NCBI RefSeq assembly: GCF_035083965.1
Contig: NC_089722.1
Coordinates: 41,062,197-41,126,196, forward strand
Length of the DNA stretch: 64,000 bases
Origin: Branchiostoma lanceolatum
Taxonomy: Eukaryota; Chordata; Leptocardii; Amphioxiformes; Branchiostomatidae
Reading direction: 5' to 3'
The translations under genes were made by a program, and so were the position numbers. Shown one piece after another: positions 36,993 through 50,200 of this stretch (position 1 is the stretch's first letter; each line of letters opens with the position of its first letter). Under the pieces are notes generated by a model. The model saw only the letters and a list, made by a program, of their open reading frames with translations. It was not told the DNA's origin and did no database searches.

Positions 36993-39900
36993 ACACACTG
37001 ACGCTCACCTCCCAGTAGTGAATGCCGCTTGAGAAGCTAACGTCCCCCATCGCAATGCTGTGCTTGCTGAAGCGGTTTGGCGCGTCGAAGGTGCGTCGGG
37101 TGGGCAGGCTGTCCGGATCGTAGCTCATCGTGCTGTTGTTGTTCGATATGCGGATGTACTTGTGCGCCGTCTTCGGGTCCAACTCGAACTGCATCCCAAC
37201 GCCTGCAAGCAAAAAGTCATTGATTGCTTTATTGATTGATAGAGTGGGAGAGTGAGTGAGGAATTGGTGCGTGCGTGCGTGCGTAAGTGTGAACGAGTAT
37301 GTGAGTGAACGAACGAGTGGAAGAAGCAAAGAAGGAAAGGAAGAAAGGGAAGAAAGGAAGGATGTAGGAAAAATGAAGAAGGAATTTGAAGGAAGCGTTC
37401 GAGATATCCTGGCGGAAGCGACCATAGGAATGGACGTAAATTAGCCATTATTTTTAATTAATAAATGAGTTAATGAATTCAAGCGATTACGAACGAAGTG
37501 TACAGCGTTGCCCTAAGACCCTGCTTTTAGAATAGTTACCTTTTCGACTCTTTCTCTTGAAGAATCCCGGCAACCTCTGCGCTAACGACTGGCGCTGACT
37601 CTCTTCCTCCACAACTTCCGGCTCCGGACTTCCTGTGAAGGCAGAACGAAACAAGTTTCAATTCGTGAAGCTAATAACGAAACAGTGATATTGATAATAA
37701 TAATATAATCAAGTCAATTAGCAATAGCTAACTTCGCATTCTACCAATACAGCATTGTGCACTGAGGCACCAAAGGCACTACAGACTTTCAAATGTTGTA
37801 TTCATAGATTCAGCTTTATTTTTCTACAAACAAGAAACTTTGACACCATTCACATTATCATACCTCTCTGGAAGTCTAGTCTGATGAGAGTGTCGATGTA
37901 CTGTGAGACGTCGAAGTCCAGCGGCGTGAGATGTTCACTGGTGACCGGGTACAGGGACAACTGGTCCATGGCCTGGCCTTTTACCCTGGCAATACAACAA
38001 GGTTATAAAGCAAATGTACAGTAATGTGTCGACGATGTCTGAGCTAAGGGCAATAGTCCGCCTAGTAGTCACTAAAAATAATGATCATGATTTTCGTCAT
38101 AACGATATAGGTTATTCTATGTTCAAGCAACCAATAACTAACCGTGGGCCAACCAAACAAACGCTGCTTAAGACGACAAGTGAGACTTGTTAGTCATCAG
38201 ACGCTTAGATTGAAACGGGTGAAAAAATTACTTACCGGTCCTTTAGCGTCTTTGCAGTCTGGAATGAATGATGAGAGAAATTAAGCAGCTTTGTTAAAAG
38301 CATTGTGTATCGTGAGTGTCATAGCTTAGGTGTTTTTAACACGCGGAACGGATACAACAGTTTATCGGAAATGAAATGATATCTATTCATAACTTTACAC
38401 CTGTGTTACTGGTTTCAACAATTCAGAAATGTCTTAGGTATAAGGAAACGGAGCTATACGAACCTGGAGACATTTCGCAGGGGCTCCTTTATCGAGAAGT
38501 TCCTGAGCTGTGTCTAAAACCTCCCTCACTTTGTCCAACTCCTGGGTACAGCTGGTCATCTGCTGGTCCAGACTTTCCCGCCTCTCGTCCTCCTCTCGCG
38601 AGATTTCGTCCAGCAGGGCGTTCTTCCGCTGCTGGATGACGGAGATGAGCGCATCGCAACCCTCGGTCACCATGTGCTTCCGCTGCGATGCGTTTGTCTG
38701 TAATCAACACGGCGCCTTGTTTTTGCACAAATATATTTTTCAGCATCAATGCTCAAAATGATTTTATAATGTAACAGATTGGTTTCCAATGTGTCATCTA
38801 TTTTTTCTGACCTTTGCAATGAAGGTTGTGGCACAACGCACGGCATGACGTTTCTGCTTCTTCTATTCACAGTGGGTTTTAGTCACAAATACATCTGTCA
38901 ACACATCTATTCTTTGTTACCTTGTGAATTCTCTTAATGACATAGCTATGTCGCAGAGCATTTTTCAACAAGACTTCGTTTCACATTTATGCCTAAAAAT
39001 AGCTGGTACATATCACATTATTGCTCAAAACGGCACCGTTACTGGGGTGTCGCCAAAATATCACCATTCGAATCGCGACGTACAAATCTTAAGTTCTGAT
39101 CCTATCTATCAAATGATCTTTTTCTCAAACAGTATCAAGAAAAATGTAAATTACAAGTTTTAAAAGGAACCATGCATGGAATGACACGAGGAGATAGACA
39201 AGATATCAATTAACATGCGTGTTACGACCCGAAAGGTGTCATAATTATACCCCGGAAACTAGACCCCCGAGACAGGTGATCCCAACACACCTGCACTGTC
39301 CCAGAACGTAATTAGCCTGGTTTCAATCAAGCCCCGTATCTGCTCGCCGCCTGTAACGGCCATCCACCCAGATACCCCCGGACAGCTGGAGTTTGCGTCG
39401 TACAGACTAGAACGTAATGTGCACACGCGGGACTCGAGGCGATCAGCCTAGCTGGTGAGTTGTTTGTATTTATCAACTAGTGATCAGTGGCAAAGCCAAC
39501 TGTTAACAATAACTAGGGAGCCTTTTAACCCTGACTAGCTATAGCATAGTACCTCAGTTGTAATGCGTTAGCATAAATGTACAGGATTGTCTTGTAGTCA
39601 CAATAGAATTCATCTGTTGGATATTTCGTCAATGCTGCATTAGAATATCGTCCATTTAATAATTTTCAACACATTCAAGATTCGGAAACTATAGACTGGA
39701 TATCCTTAGATACGCAAACGTGACCTATACGATACATTCTGTCGCAGTAGCCTGCATAGCAGGCTCTATTTGCCTTTTCTTGCTTATAATACACATTTTG
39801 CTGATGACCTCTTTTTGTACTGGGAGGTTTGTGCAGCCGGCCCGGACACCCAGTACAAAAAAAAAAAAAAAAAAATCATCAGCAAAAAGTGGATTTATAA

Positions 39901-41213
39901 GCCAGAAAGGCCCATAGATCCTGCTATGGAGGTTATTGTCGAAGTGCCCATCACACCTGTACTCACCTCGACTCTTTCACTGATGGTTTTCAGCTTCTCC
40001 ACAAAGTTCTCCACACTCTCGGTCTTTGTTCTTAAGATCTCGATGTTTCTTGAGAACGCGTCCTTAAGAGAAAACGGGCCGGGAGTAAATATTTAGTCAG
40101 CTGACAAGGAGGATAAGTACCTAAGCTTCAAAACAAGCGTCAGCTTTGTACAGTATTGTGGAATGATATTGCATTTGTATCTTCGTTTAAAACCATGATA
40201 CCCAGCTACGTATATTCTTCTGGACTGAGAGCTGACAAATATGATATAGCATGTCTTAAAAAGAGAACTTTTATGTAAATTTCTAAGCAGATGTTGGGTA
40301 CCGGAAGATCGTACAACTTGCCCTCCTAGCAAAAGAACGTCTTGAAACCGGAGAAGTTAAGGGTCGTGTGTCGGTAAGACGAAATAGGCTTGATAGAGAG
40401 TACGTGTTGCTCGATCTTTTCATCTTAACTTCTAACTTAAGGTTAAAGTCGAAGTTACCTTTCTTCTTGACCAGGCGTCTTCCAGTTGTAGAAGGGTGTG
40501 GTTCTTGTGGTCGTACGCCATGCACTTGTAGCAAACAGGCCGCTCACAGGGGTCGCAAAACATCTTCAACTCCAGGGCCTCGTCAGCGTGGTCCTGACAG
40601 GTGGGCGCCTCGGGCCCCCTCGCGTTTGCCCCCGAGGACTGCGCCGCCAGCTTCCCCTGCTTGCATCGGTCCACCATCTGCTGCAGGACCAGGTTCCTTT
40701 GGAGAGAGTCCACGGATCGAACGACGACATCGTAGCGACACTCCGGGCAGGGGAACATGTGAACGCCGTACGCCGTGCCCCCGCGGGATTCGATCAACCC
40801 CCGCACGCACTCACGGCACAGGTTGTGGCAACAGGGGAGAAACAACGGCTCCGAGAAGACATCCAGACACACCGGGCAGCGGAGCTCCTCCGGAAAGTCC
40901 ACCCCGTCAAGTCCCGGTACCGCCGACGCCATGTTAGCCGACGAGTGGTAGTGCCTCCGCCTCCTCTCATTCGGGCAGGCCTGTTAACACACACACACAC
41001 AAGCACCGTGAGGTCAGGGCATGAAAAATAAAACGCTCCTTTAACCAAATGTTGAACCAACACTATTGACACAATGCCGATTACGGCACGCCTTACGCTA
41101 CCAAGACAAAGGCACCGAGAGGGGAAAACAAAGACGAGGAACCAACTCACCTGCGATCGGACACCTGTTGAGGGAGCTAGGCGCAGGTCGGGGGCAGAAA
41201 ACACGCGCTCCAT
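35644..41213 (-). CDS. TRIM-family RING E3 ubiquitin ligase (RING, B-box, coiled coil, COS-like, SPRY)
   Basis: Predicted E3 ubiquitin ligase. Exons in order: 41151-41213, 40459-40980, 39967-40062, 38464-38697, 38236-38258, 37864-37985, 37540-37632, 37009-37202, 36515-36690, 35644-35830. Phases join cleanly into 569 residues. The 96-, 234- and 23-base exons are the classic TRIM coiled-coil pattern. RING: Cys56-x2-Cys59 to Cys99-x2-Cys102. One B-box (149-182), no first B-box. Coiled coil about 196-305. A COS-like segment (LDFDVSQYIDTLIRLDF), a linker, then PRY/SPRY about 370-569 (HYWEVDVS, GTLSFYNP). No fibronectin III domain was found between COS and SPRY, unlike MID/TRIM9 proteins. The first exon is inferred; an ATG at 40930-40932 in the RING exon is an alternative start. 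The exact orthologue is not recognised. Confidence 0.87.
36776..36993. repeat. (CA)n microsatellite in a TRIM intron
   Basis: Over 200 bases of interrupted CA dinucleotide repeat next to the donor of the exon at 37009-37202. The translated Cys/Val or His/Thr frames are artefacts of the repeat. Confidence 0.95.
38698..39966. other. TRIM intron, with one foldback element
   Basis: Apart from 39751-39932 nothing was recognised. The stretch around 39240-39420 is more GC-rich than its surroundings, but no exon could be defended. Confidence 0.45.
39751..39932. mobile_element. Foldback MITE, arms about 75 bp
   Basis: The left arm starting CCTGCATAGCAGG is matched in reverse complement by the right arm ending CCTGCTATGGAGG. 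Shared inner blocks are GCTTATAA, TTTTGCTGATGA and TTTGTACTGGG. An A run lies near the loop. Identity of the arms is roughly 85% by eye. Confidence 0.7.
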
Positions 41214-42481
41214 CTTAGATTCGCTCTCCTTACGACTGACTCCGAACCTCGATAAGAAATTCCTCCTCAAAGCTGTAATTTCCATACCTTTGTGTTATAT
41301 TCATTCGGCATGTCGTGCATTCTTTGCTACCCACTAACAAAACATTCCGCGACAAGTGTCTGCCATTCAAGAGACGGTTTTACGGCGTGATAATGAAACG
41401 GTCCGCAAAATAGGTGTTATTTGGAACAATTTAAAGACACTCATTGAGCATTTAGCCTTTGCTTCAAAGGATGTCTAGCATGACAGTTAAAAGTAATTGT
41501 TTGGTAATTTAGGGAGTCCAATAAAAAGAAGGTGGTTTTGATTTTGGGTGCCGTTTATCAGTTTTCAGACAACTTCTGCAATGAAACCGACACGGGACAA
41601 AGCAAAACTTTTAAGAAGAAGAAGGAAGAAAGTCTAGAAAGCCTTATTGAGTCGCTTTGGGTGTGACGAACATAAAACCTATTAAGCTACGTTGAAGCGG
41701 ACGTGTACGTACCTTAAGGTTTTTTTATCTTCATTTTTAAAGTATATTTGAGGTCTATAATATCATCGGCTTTTATTTGTACAAATGCCGATCTATTTTT
41801 TAAATGTAGCCAAAGATGAAATATATATTTAATGGGGCGTAGCGTGTCCTTTCCTTTCAACGTGAGTAACAAACTGGCGAGTTGTTCGGTGATGATAGTT
41901 ATTGTCGCCTGGGTTGATTTTTAGCTTGCGAACTAACAACGTGTTTACAAGCGTTGTTTGACCCACTTGTACATTTCCCAGTTTTGGAAGGTGGTGCGAT
42001 AAATTCAACGTTTTAGTTACTAGAAGAACTTTTTTTTTTACTTTAAAAAACACGCACAATCGCATTTTTTGCCAATTTGGTTCTAAGCTGAAGGAATTTC
42101 AGACCACTTTGGTTTAAACCTCCTTGGTTTTATATAGCGGAGCCTGAAAAGCAGTGCCGTATATGGTCATATCCTAGTTTTAAGAATATTTGAAATTTGC
42201 ATCGCTGATAATCTTTTTCATTTCAATAATGTTTCGATTAGGATACAACAAATTCATCCTCCTACGTTGTTTTTGAAGGAAAGTTCAACAAACCATCAAA
42301 CGTGAAATGATCCGCACGTGACGACGAATCAGCAGCTTTCGAATCGGAGGTTCGCAAACCAGCAGCTATTTTCACTACGCTACATGTGCTGATGGCGGCA
42401 GATTGAAACTGAATGACTTCCGAAGAATTTGGTGGAAAATTGAGTTCTCCTGTCTGTTATAAGCGAACATAGGAAATTAAG
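41214..42481. promoter_or_regulatory. Divergent intergenic region between TRIM and NDC1
   Basis: About 1.27 kb separates the two start codons, which point away from each other, so the promoters lie here. An E-box CACGTG is at 42315-42320. No TATA box was identified for either gene. The rest is AT-rich and featureless. Confidence 0.4.
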
Positions 42482-45400
42482 ATGACGGCGAAGCCCCACT
42501 GGTTTATGCAAGAGGTAAGTTGCAGTGTTTTTATGGACAGAATACTCGGAACCTGTTGTATTATAGTTTGCCCCCCTCCCACTCCTCGTACAATTTTACT
42601 TTATCATAATAATAATATCAGGTGTATTTGCAGCCAGTGCCACAGGCAGGTACCCAATGTGTAGGGTAATGAGGCTGTTTTAACGTGTTCGAGGCACCTC
42701 CTCGAGCACGGGACCCCCGTTTTACGTCCCTCCCGGAAGACGATTTCGTGGAAAGCTTCGTGAGGCTACAGCAATCCGGACGTCCTTGGTTGGTCCCCCA
42801 TCCAAGCACTGTCCGGACCGTGCGTTGCTTAACTTCCGAGATCGAGGGATCGGGTGTATCCAACGCGCCACGCGGCCGTAGCTCATATTAAAGATATTCG
42901 TATAACGTCGTTATAAGAAATGTATCTGCAAAGCCTTGTATGTATATTGATTGTAAACTATTATGAACCAGAGAGTTTAAAAAAAGATGTACTGTCCATG
43001 TTGAACTTGAAGCAAGGTTATGGTGACATGTCTCCAGCCGGTGTGAGTCTGTGTCAGTGTGTGTCAGTCACAGCAAGACGGATTTGATAAAACCTCTTTG
43101 GTCACAGTGTGTGTGTGTCACAGCCTGAGTGTGTGTGTGTGTGTGTGTTACTCTTGTGTCACTGTGTGTGAGCGACTCTTTGTGTGCGTGTGTGTGTGTG
43201 TGCGTGCGTGTGTGTGTGCAGATATTTGTGCGTATCTTCTGCCATCTCTGATTTTTTGCACTGAGACTGCAAGGTTTACAAAGCGTTATGGATAGTGTTG
43301 TGAAGTCTAACTGTTGACTGGGCCATACCACCTGTTCCCTGCCCACAGGTGTTCCTGTTTCGCACCATTGCCAGCCAGCTGTGGGCCGTACTACTGGTGC
43401 CGGCGGGGGTGTATGGCCTTCTACTCACAACCCAGGTGGACCTGCTGCATCCATGGCGCTGGATCATCGGTAATTTGTTTATCAAGTTACTCACTAATTC
43501 ACTCTAACTCTCACTCACTCACTCACTCACTCGCCGCGGGATCATTGGTAATTTGTTTATCAAGTCACTCACTAATTCACTCTCTCACTCACTCACTCAC
43601 TCACTCACTCACTCACTCGCCGCGGGATCATTGGTAATTTGTTTATCAACTCACTCACTCACTCACTCACTCACTCACTCACTCACTCACTCACTCACTC
43701 ACTCACTCACTCACTCACTCACTCACTCACTCCATTCCTGTCTTTTCTACCAAGAAAGAATTCTTAAACATTAAGATTTAAACAATAAAACAAAATATTC
43801 AAAAGATTAGTTTAGATGTAGGAGTAATAAAAGGGATATGCTCCAGTACATTACGAATTTACCTTAAAATATTTCTAGACAGCTACTCTCTCAGGATTAG
43901 CTGTTGTTATTGTTCTTGACTTGTTGTTGTTTATGTTGCAGGTTGTTTGTTTAAAGCGGTGTCTCCATACAACTGGGGTTACCTCCTGCTGCTGTGGGCG
44001 GCGGTGGTGGTGGGAGGGACCAGTCACGCCAGACACCTCACAGGTAGGGATGGCAATTGCTTATAGCTGTTGTTATGATAGTGGCGTCTGTGTGGCATAG
44101 TGGCAGAGCATCCGGCTATGAACCAATGAGACCCAGGTTCAATCCCCAGTGGAGTACCCAGACATGTCCGGACATGCACCCAGACGTTGTGCCCTTGGGA
44201 AAGGCACTTAACACATATTTCTCATGTCCTAAGCCCAGCAGTAGGGTTTGGGTTGGCGTTAGGAAGGGCATCCAGCCGTAAAAACTCTTGCTACAAAAAA
44301 GTTATATCTTATCCAAGGATATGATATAGAATGTCATTGATTTTATCAGCGCATTTGCAGTTAAATTGATTTTTTTGCTAAGCAGGGAACTGTCAAAACT
44401 CTGTACCTGGGATATCAAACATATCTGACAATCTGCTTTTGAAGTTCTGTGACAATTACTGAATTAGATTTGTGTCATAACATTCTAACATGCATCTTTT
44501 GAAATTCTTTTCCTCCAGTGTCTCCCAAGATCCCCCAGACAAGACTGGCCAGGCTGGTCCAGCTGCTGAGCCCCTCCAGCTTGGTGCATGCTGGGATGCA
44601 TGTCGTTATGGCGATGGTGATGTCATACTGTGCAGCAGCCCTGATTGGTCCACAGTTTTCCTCCCTGTCGCTGCCATGTCAAGGGTCAGACCAGAACTTG
44701 GGGTCAGTCTTGACTTTATTCCTCAGGAGAGGAGGTTATGTGTTTATCACTGTTTGTTTATTTATTTGTTTGTGCATGATTTGAAAAAGATCTGGATTGA
44801 TATATATTTTGTTCTTGAATCGATTTGGACTAGAACTAGAGAGGAGCACTAAACTTTGAGAAAGGACTGGCCACCGATAGAAACATTTTTGAAAGGATCC
44901 TTGACCATATTATATTGCAAGATGGCAAGTCCCCCTACCAGCTTTTCTGCAAACTGCAGATAACAAAGATGTAGATAGTAGCTAGTAGTAATAATATTTG
45001 CCAGAGAAGAATTAATTGCCCTGTTTCATGTTTGTATTCTTTGAGTAGATCCTTACTTTAGGATGACTATTGGCTTATCACAATCTATAACCTTGTCTTT
45101 GGTTATTGATTTTTATCCTGGTGTATAATGTTTTCTGCAGGGACAATGTTGGACCCCTTCACTGCCTGAATGAGAAGAGTGTTTTTGTGGTATTTTCTGG
45201 AGCCTTTCTGGTAAGGAGCTGTTGTTCTAGCCACTGTGATTCCTTCAGTACCAGTTAAACTTGTAACGGTCTAACAGGCTAACATTTAGCTTTTAGGTAC
45301 GTAAGACGCTGGACGTAAAGATATTTCATTGTTTTGTATAAAAGAGAGAGATATGGCTAAGGATCATACTTATCTCGTTCTTGATTGCTCATGAGAACTG

Positions 45401-47200
45401 ACTTTGGCGTAATACACCTTGACATGTGGACATGACCCAAACTGGACGATAACTGGTAGCGCATGATAATTGGACACGTTCCGTTACACGTTAAGTGCTG
45501 TCAATTGTACTCAAATTGTTTTTTCTTGTTTTTCTTCTTTTCCTCCCATGGCAGGGCCTATGTTACAGCGTGCAGTACTTCCTACATAGCAGACACCGGC
45601 TACAGTTCCCTCTTATTCAGGTGAGGCTGGATTTTCTAACAGAAAAATGTCTGTGTTTTTTTTGGAAAAAAAGTGTGAAGACTAGCCGACTGCTGCCTAC
45701 TCCTGTGTCAGGGACCACAGCAGTAGTAAAATCTATAGTAATACTGAAAACTGACTGACTGAACACTTGCGGCTAGATGTGCAAATGTTAGGTGTGACAG
45801 GTTGTTCAGTCTAATATATTGTAAATGCAATTTAATTTCGCAGCGGCTTAATGTTCATGTTTTTTACCTCTTCACCGCGAATCTAAAACCACTGCAAAAA
45901 AGCTTGTTCTGCCTGCCTTCTGCCTTGTTTCAACCACTAACTAAGAAACAGTGCGAATGCTCTGGACATTTTCTCCCTAATAGTATGGTGAAATTAAATC
46001 ACAGCGAACTAAAATACATTTACAGTAACCAGCTACTACTGCCTCTTGCCCTGAAAGCTGGTTTGTTGTGCTGAAGTTAAGGGTGTTTATACTGATACAG
46101 ATGAATCTTCATCCTGCGTTCCTTTCCAGCAAGCCAAGTTTTTCCGAGTGCGGACCCTCCTTCCCCAGCTGGTGATTGACTCCGCCTACCGAGTCACACG
46201 ACTCTTACCAGCGTACTACCTTGGATATTATCTACTAGGTGAGTAGAGCTGGGAATACTGCCTGCATATACTCAAGATATTAGTGCCGGTAAAGTTGTAG
46301 GTGTGTAGGACTGGTATTTGAAACTAACCTACACCAGTCCATGTACTGGTTATAGGAGTTGTGGATTTTTGTTTTCTAATTGACTAACAACCAATCAACC
46401 CACTACCATGCATGTCTTTGTTTTTGTATTTACTTAAGTTTGTTCATCACCCTCTTTAGGTCACGATGTAAAGACTTGGATGTGTGCTCTGCTACAACTG
46501 AACCCAAGGTATGTGAAGAAAGTACAGTCAAACCAGCCCAAGAAGACCGCTCAGAGGACAGATCAGATCTGGTCCATGTGGACAGATGGGCCCTATAGAC
46601 AGGATTCTTACTGCTTGTGTCAATGGGGAAATTTATCTAAGGGAACACCAAAAAGTGACAGGTCACACTGGTGAGGTGGTATTTATGTAGATGTGGTCAC
46701 TTATACAGGTTTGACTGTACAGTTTTTTGAAGCAGTAATACTCTGCCAAAATGTCGTTAGCACCTTTGTAGAGAGGTCACAGCAAAACCCTTGAAAATAG
46801 AGACACTGCTGAGGTTTGAAGATTCACAGTGATTTGAATGTGTTAACCCGTTCCAGCCCAGTGAACATCAGCAGTCTGCACGGCCTGCTGGATGTGGGGC
46901 TGCTGTGGCGGACGGTCGTCGGGGGAACCTTCGTCTTCTGTCTGCTGGATTAATGGCTGCCATGTGTTAACTGTTTATAACTCCTTCCAGCCCAGTGGAC
47001 ATCAGCAGTCTGCACGGCCTGCTGGATGTGGGGCTGCTGTGGCAGACGGTCATCGGGGGAACCTTCGTCTTCTGTCTGCTGGATACTTCATGGATGCTGC
47101 TGCACATCTTCCACGCTCAGGTCGGTTTTTGTTCATGGTTTATCTGTTGTTTATTCATTTTTACCTCCATGAAAAAAATGGAGGTCTGGTACAGTTTTTG

Positions 47201-47267
<67 letters not shown>

Positions 47268-50200
47268 TGCTTGTCCGGTGCAATAACTTAAGAACCTCTC
47301 GATGGATTGCGATGATATTTGATGTGTGGGTAGGTGTTGAGGACTAGATGGTCAAGGTCAATTGGGGGGCTCCTGGTGACCGACCTTGGTACTGCAGAAC
47401 CTCCTGTTTTTGTATCTTTTGCCATGGACAGGGGAATGATTGTGTTCTGTCTGTTGCTGCACATGAAGTTTATCTTCTCTATTTCACATGTTTTGTTTAG
47501 GTTTTCAAGTTCGAGGTAACGTCCAGCCTGGCTGACCAGACCGACCGTTATCTGTCGGATGCAGTCCAGTGCCAGGATGTGCCTTTGGTCCAGGTAGTCA
47601 TGCTCTCCAGAATTTTAGATATAAATCGTCTTCGTCTTCATCAAGTATGAAACTTAAGTCTCTTAACAAGTAGTGCAGAGCTTCTGTTTTGTATAATACA
47701 TCATCTACCCGCTGTCAGGTAAATACAGTTGTATTGCTTTTGTTTTAAACTTTTTTGACTTCTGCATCACAAGATATAAAGATGATAATGATCTGAATCT
47801 TTGACTAGTGAAGAATGTGATGTACCCTCAAGTTGAGGATTTACTAGTAGTACAGGCCAGGGCTCGAAATAGTGGGTGCATGTGCACCCAGTGCACCCAA
47901 TTTTGTAGCTGTGCACCTAATTTTTTACTGTGGGTGCACTGGTGCACCCAAATATTTTCGTACGTTCTAATGTGTAAAGGTATCACTGCACACTAGTAGA
48001 CAGCATATTCTTGACATCTAAGTGTAAGAAAATAATAAAATCTTTGTTGTAGTACTTCTTTAAGATTTTGATGTTAGAATTTGAGTTAATTTCGATTTTG
48101 AAAGCTTCAAAACTGCGTGCCGAGATCGTGTGCCAAACGCGCATGAAGAGGAACAGTAAGGTGTGTCATTAGGTTTTGCTTACAATAGTTACATTCTACT
48201 TTATTTTATGTGGTGCACCCAAACATTTTTTGGTGCACCCAATTTTTTAAGTTGGGTGCACCAGTGCACCTATTCCTAAAACTGAATTTCGAGCCCTGAC
48301 AGGTGACCAGATGTGCTATGCCTCTGCTACAGGAGGCTGAGAATTTAAATGTCAGCTATTGCATGTTACTGGAAAAGGTTGCAGCCAGAAATGTTAAGTC
48401 ATACATGACATTGTCATATCTCCAGAGCATTCTACTTTCGGCACAGCCTTTACATAATGACAAAAAGTTTATTGCAAATTCCTGCCTGAAGGCTAATTGA
48501 AAATAACATAGATAAAAGAACAGGGTACACATGCAATAGGTATAAAAGCGGCTAAACTAGATTATAAGATATTTATAAGATATTTAAAAAAAGGTAATTG
48601 TCTATAAGTATAACTAGTGAAGGGTTTGACTTCTCTTTTTTACAATAAACAATAAACAATAAACAACAATGGAAGACTTAATGAGGTACAAGACTGTTGT
48701 GGGGTCGTGTGGTGCAACGGCAGTGCGTTCGGCTCAGAGCCAAGATGTCCCGAGTTCGAATCCTGTCGTGTCACCAATCTTGTGCCCTTGGGAAAGGCAC
48801 TTTACACGACTTTCCTCACTCCACCCAGGTGTAAATGGGTACCTGACTTCGGTTGGGGAAGGTCGTATTGAGGTCACCTGGTGGCGCCGAATGGAAGTGT
48901 GGATAGCTTAGGTATATGTTGTGTATTATGTGAAACCTGTAAACCCTGCATCAATTCAGTGCTAGAAAGGCTGCCATTGTGGGTAATTTCTTACCAATAA
49001 AAACCATTAAATGTATTATGCCTTTGGATGATTCACAAGTGATGCAATGCAAGGAAACAAACAACAGTGTGTTTCCTCCCATTCCTTTACATGTAGTACC
49101 TTGGGTTCCTGGACACGGCCCTGTTAGCTCAGTTCTCACCTCAGCGCAGGAAACATATCTTCAGCCTCAGTCAACCAGGTAGGAACAGTCTTATCACAGG
49201 ATATTTGGATATTTGTAGTTTCTTTTTTTCACAACCAGGTAATCTCACCTGCTGACGTTTTGGTGTCTGTCAGACACCTTCTTCAGAGCTTCTGACCTGC
49301 TTCTCGCCGCTATAAGTAGCCAAAGCAGTACTCCAGTCAGAAGCTCTGAAGAAGGTGTCTGACAGACACCGAAACGTCAGCAGTTGAGATTCTTGGTTGT
49401 GAAAAAAGAAACTCCAAATATCCTATGTTCTACCAACCAAAATTATTTTCGGAAGTCTTATCACAATTTTATGTTCTCCTTGGAAGTGAAATTGAGTTCC
49501 TATATTTTTCTTTTCCATGGATGAAAAGTCAAGTATCATCTTGTTCTTTGAGCTAGATTTTGTGTCAAATCAATTTGATGAAGAAAGTTGACCTACTGTT
49601 GCTGAATATTATATGTATTCTTGGATGAAGTTCATGTACTCTAGATTCAATCTCATTGGATTGATTGGCTGATCAAAAGTTACTTTTTTGTATTTGCTTC
49701 TAACACAGGTGACTGCTGTTAGCATGTAAAATCATTGATTTGATTGGTAAATTGATTGATCGGGCAACTGTATCGTTTTTGTCTGTTCAGGTGGCCACCC
49801 TTACGTATGGAAGACTGTCAGTACCTCCAGCCTTGCAGTGCTGGATTCCCTCACCAACCGCCTAGCAGCCTGTCGCCAGAACATCGGGGTCACAGGTCAG
49901 AGGTTAAGCCCTGACCCCTCCAGGGTTCAAGGGTCACAGAAAGCGGGAGCCGGAGGTGGGCAGGCACCAGGAAACCTGGAGAAGGTCACTCAAGGGTTGA
50001 GAAGAACGCCTGTCTTGGCGTATTTCTTACAGCAGGTGAGAAAAATGTCTTAAAGTTTTCTCATTTGTTTTTTCTTTCTTAAAGAAGTTTCTCAGTGCAA
50101 TGCCACTTCTGGGCACGGAACTAACACTGTAACAGCATCTCTTCTGACCTTATCAAATTCTATTTAGGCCCAAAGCTTGCCTCTGATAGATTTACTTTTT

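Noticed and set aside
36671-37425. His/Thr and Cys/Val-rich open frames
   Set aside because: Pure translation of the CA microsatellite; the only coding parts are the TRIM exons at 36515-36690 and 37009-37202.
40498-41031. Long plus-strand frames opposite the RING exon
   Set aside because: Antisense to a clear RING/B-box exon of high GC content, where long shadow frames are expected.
42765-42882. Functional 5S rRNA gene
   Set aside because: It has many substitutions against 5S rRNA, and is attached to a SINE-like body with an ATT tail rather than a T-run terminator right after the 5S end.
42685-42891. 68-codon open frame on the plus strand
   Set aside because: It is the complement of the 5S-derived SINE.
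43500-43735. CRISPR-like array
   Set aside because: Simple TCAC tetranucleotide repeat with two exon-edge copies in an animal intron; no spacers or cas genes.
48700-48775. tRNA gene
   Set aside because: The B box is good but no cloverleaf or terminator could be drawn, and the segment continues into a body shared by other SINEs.
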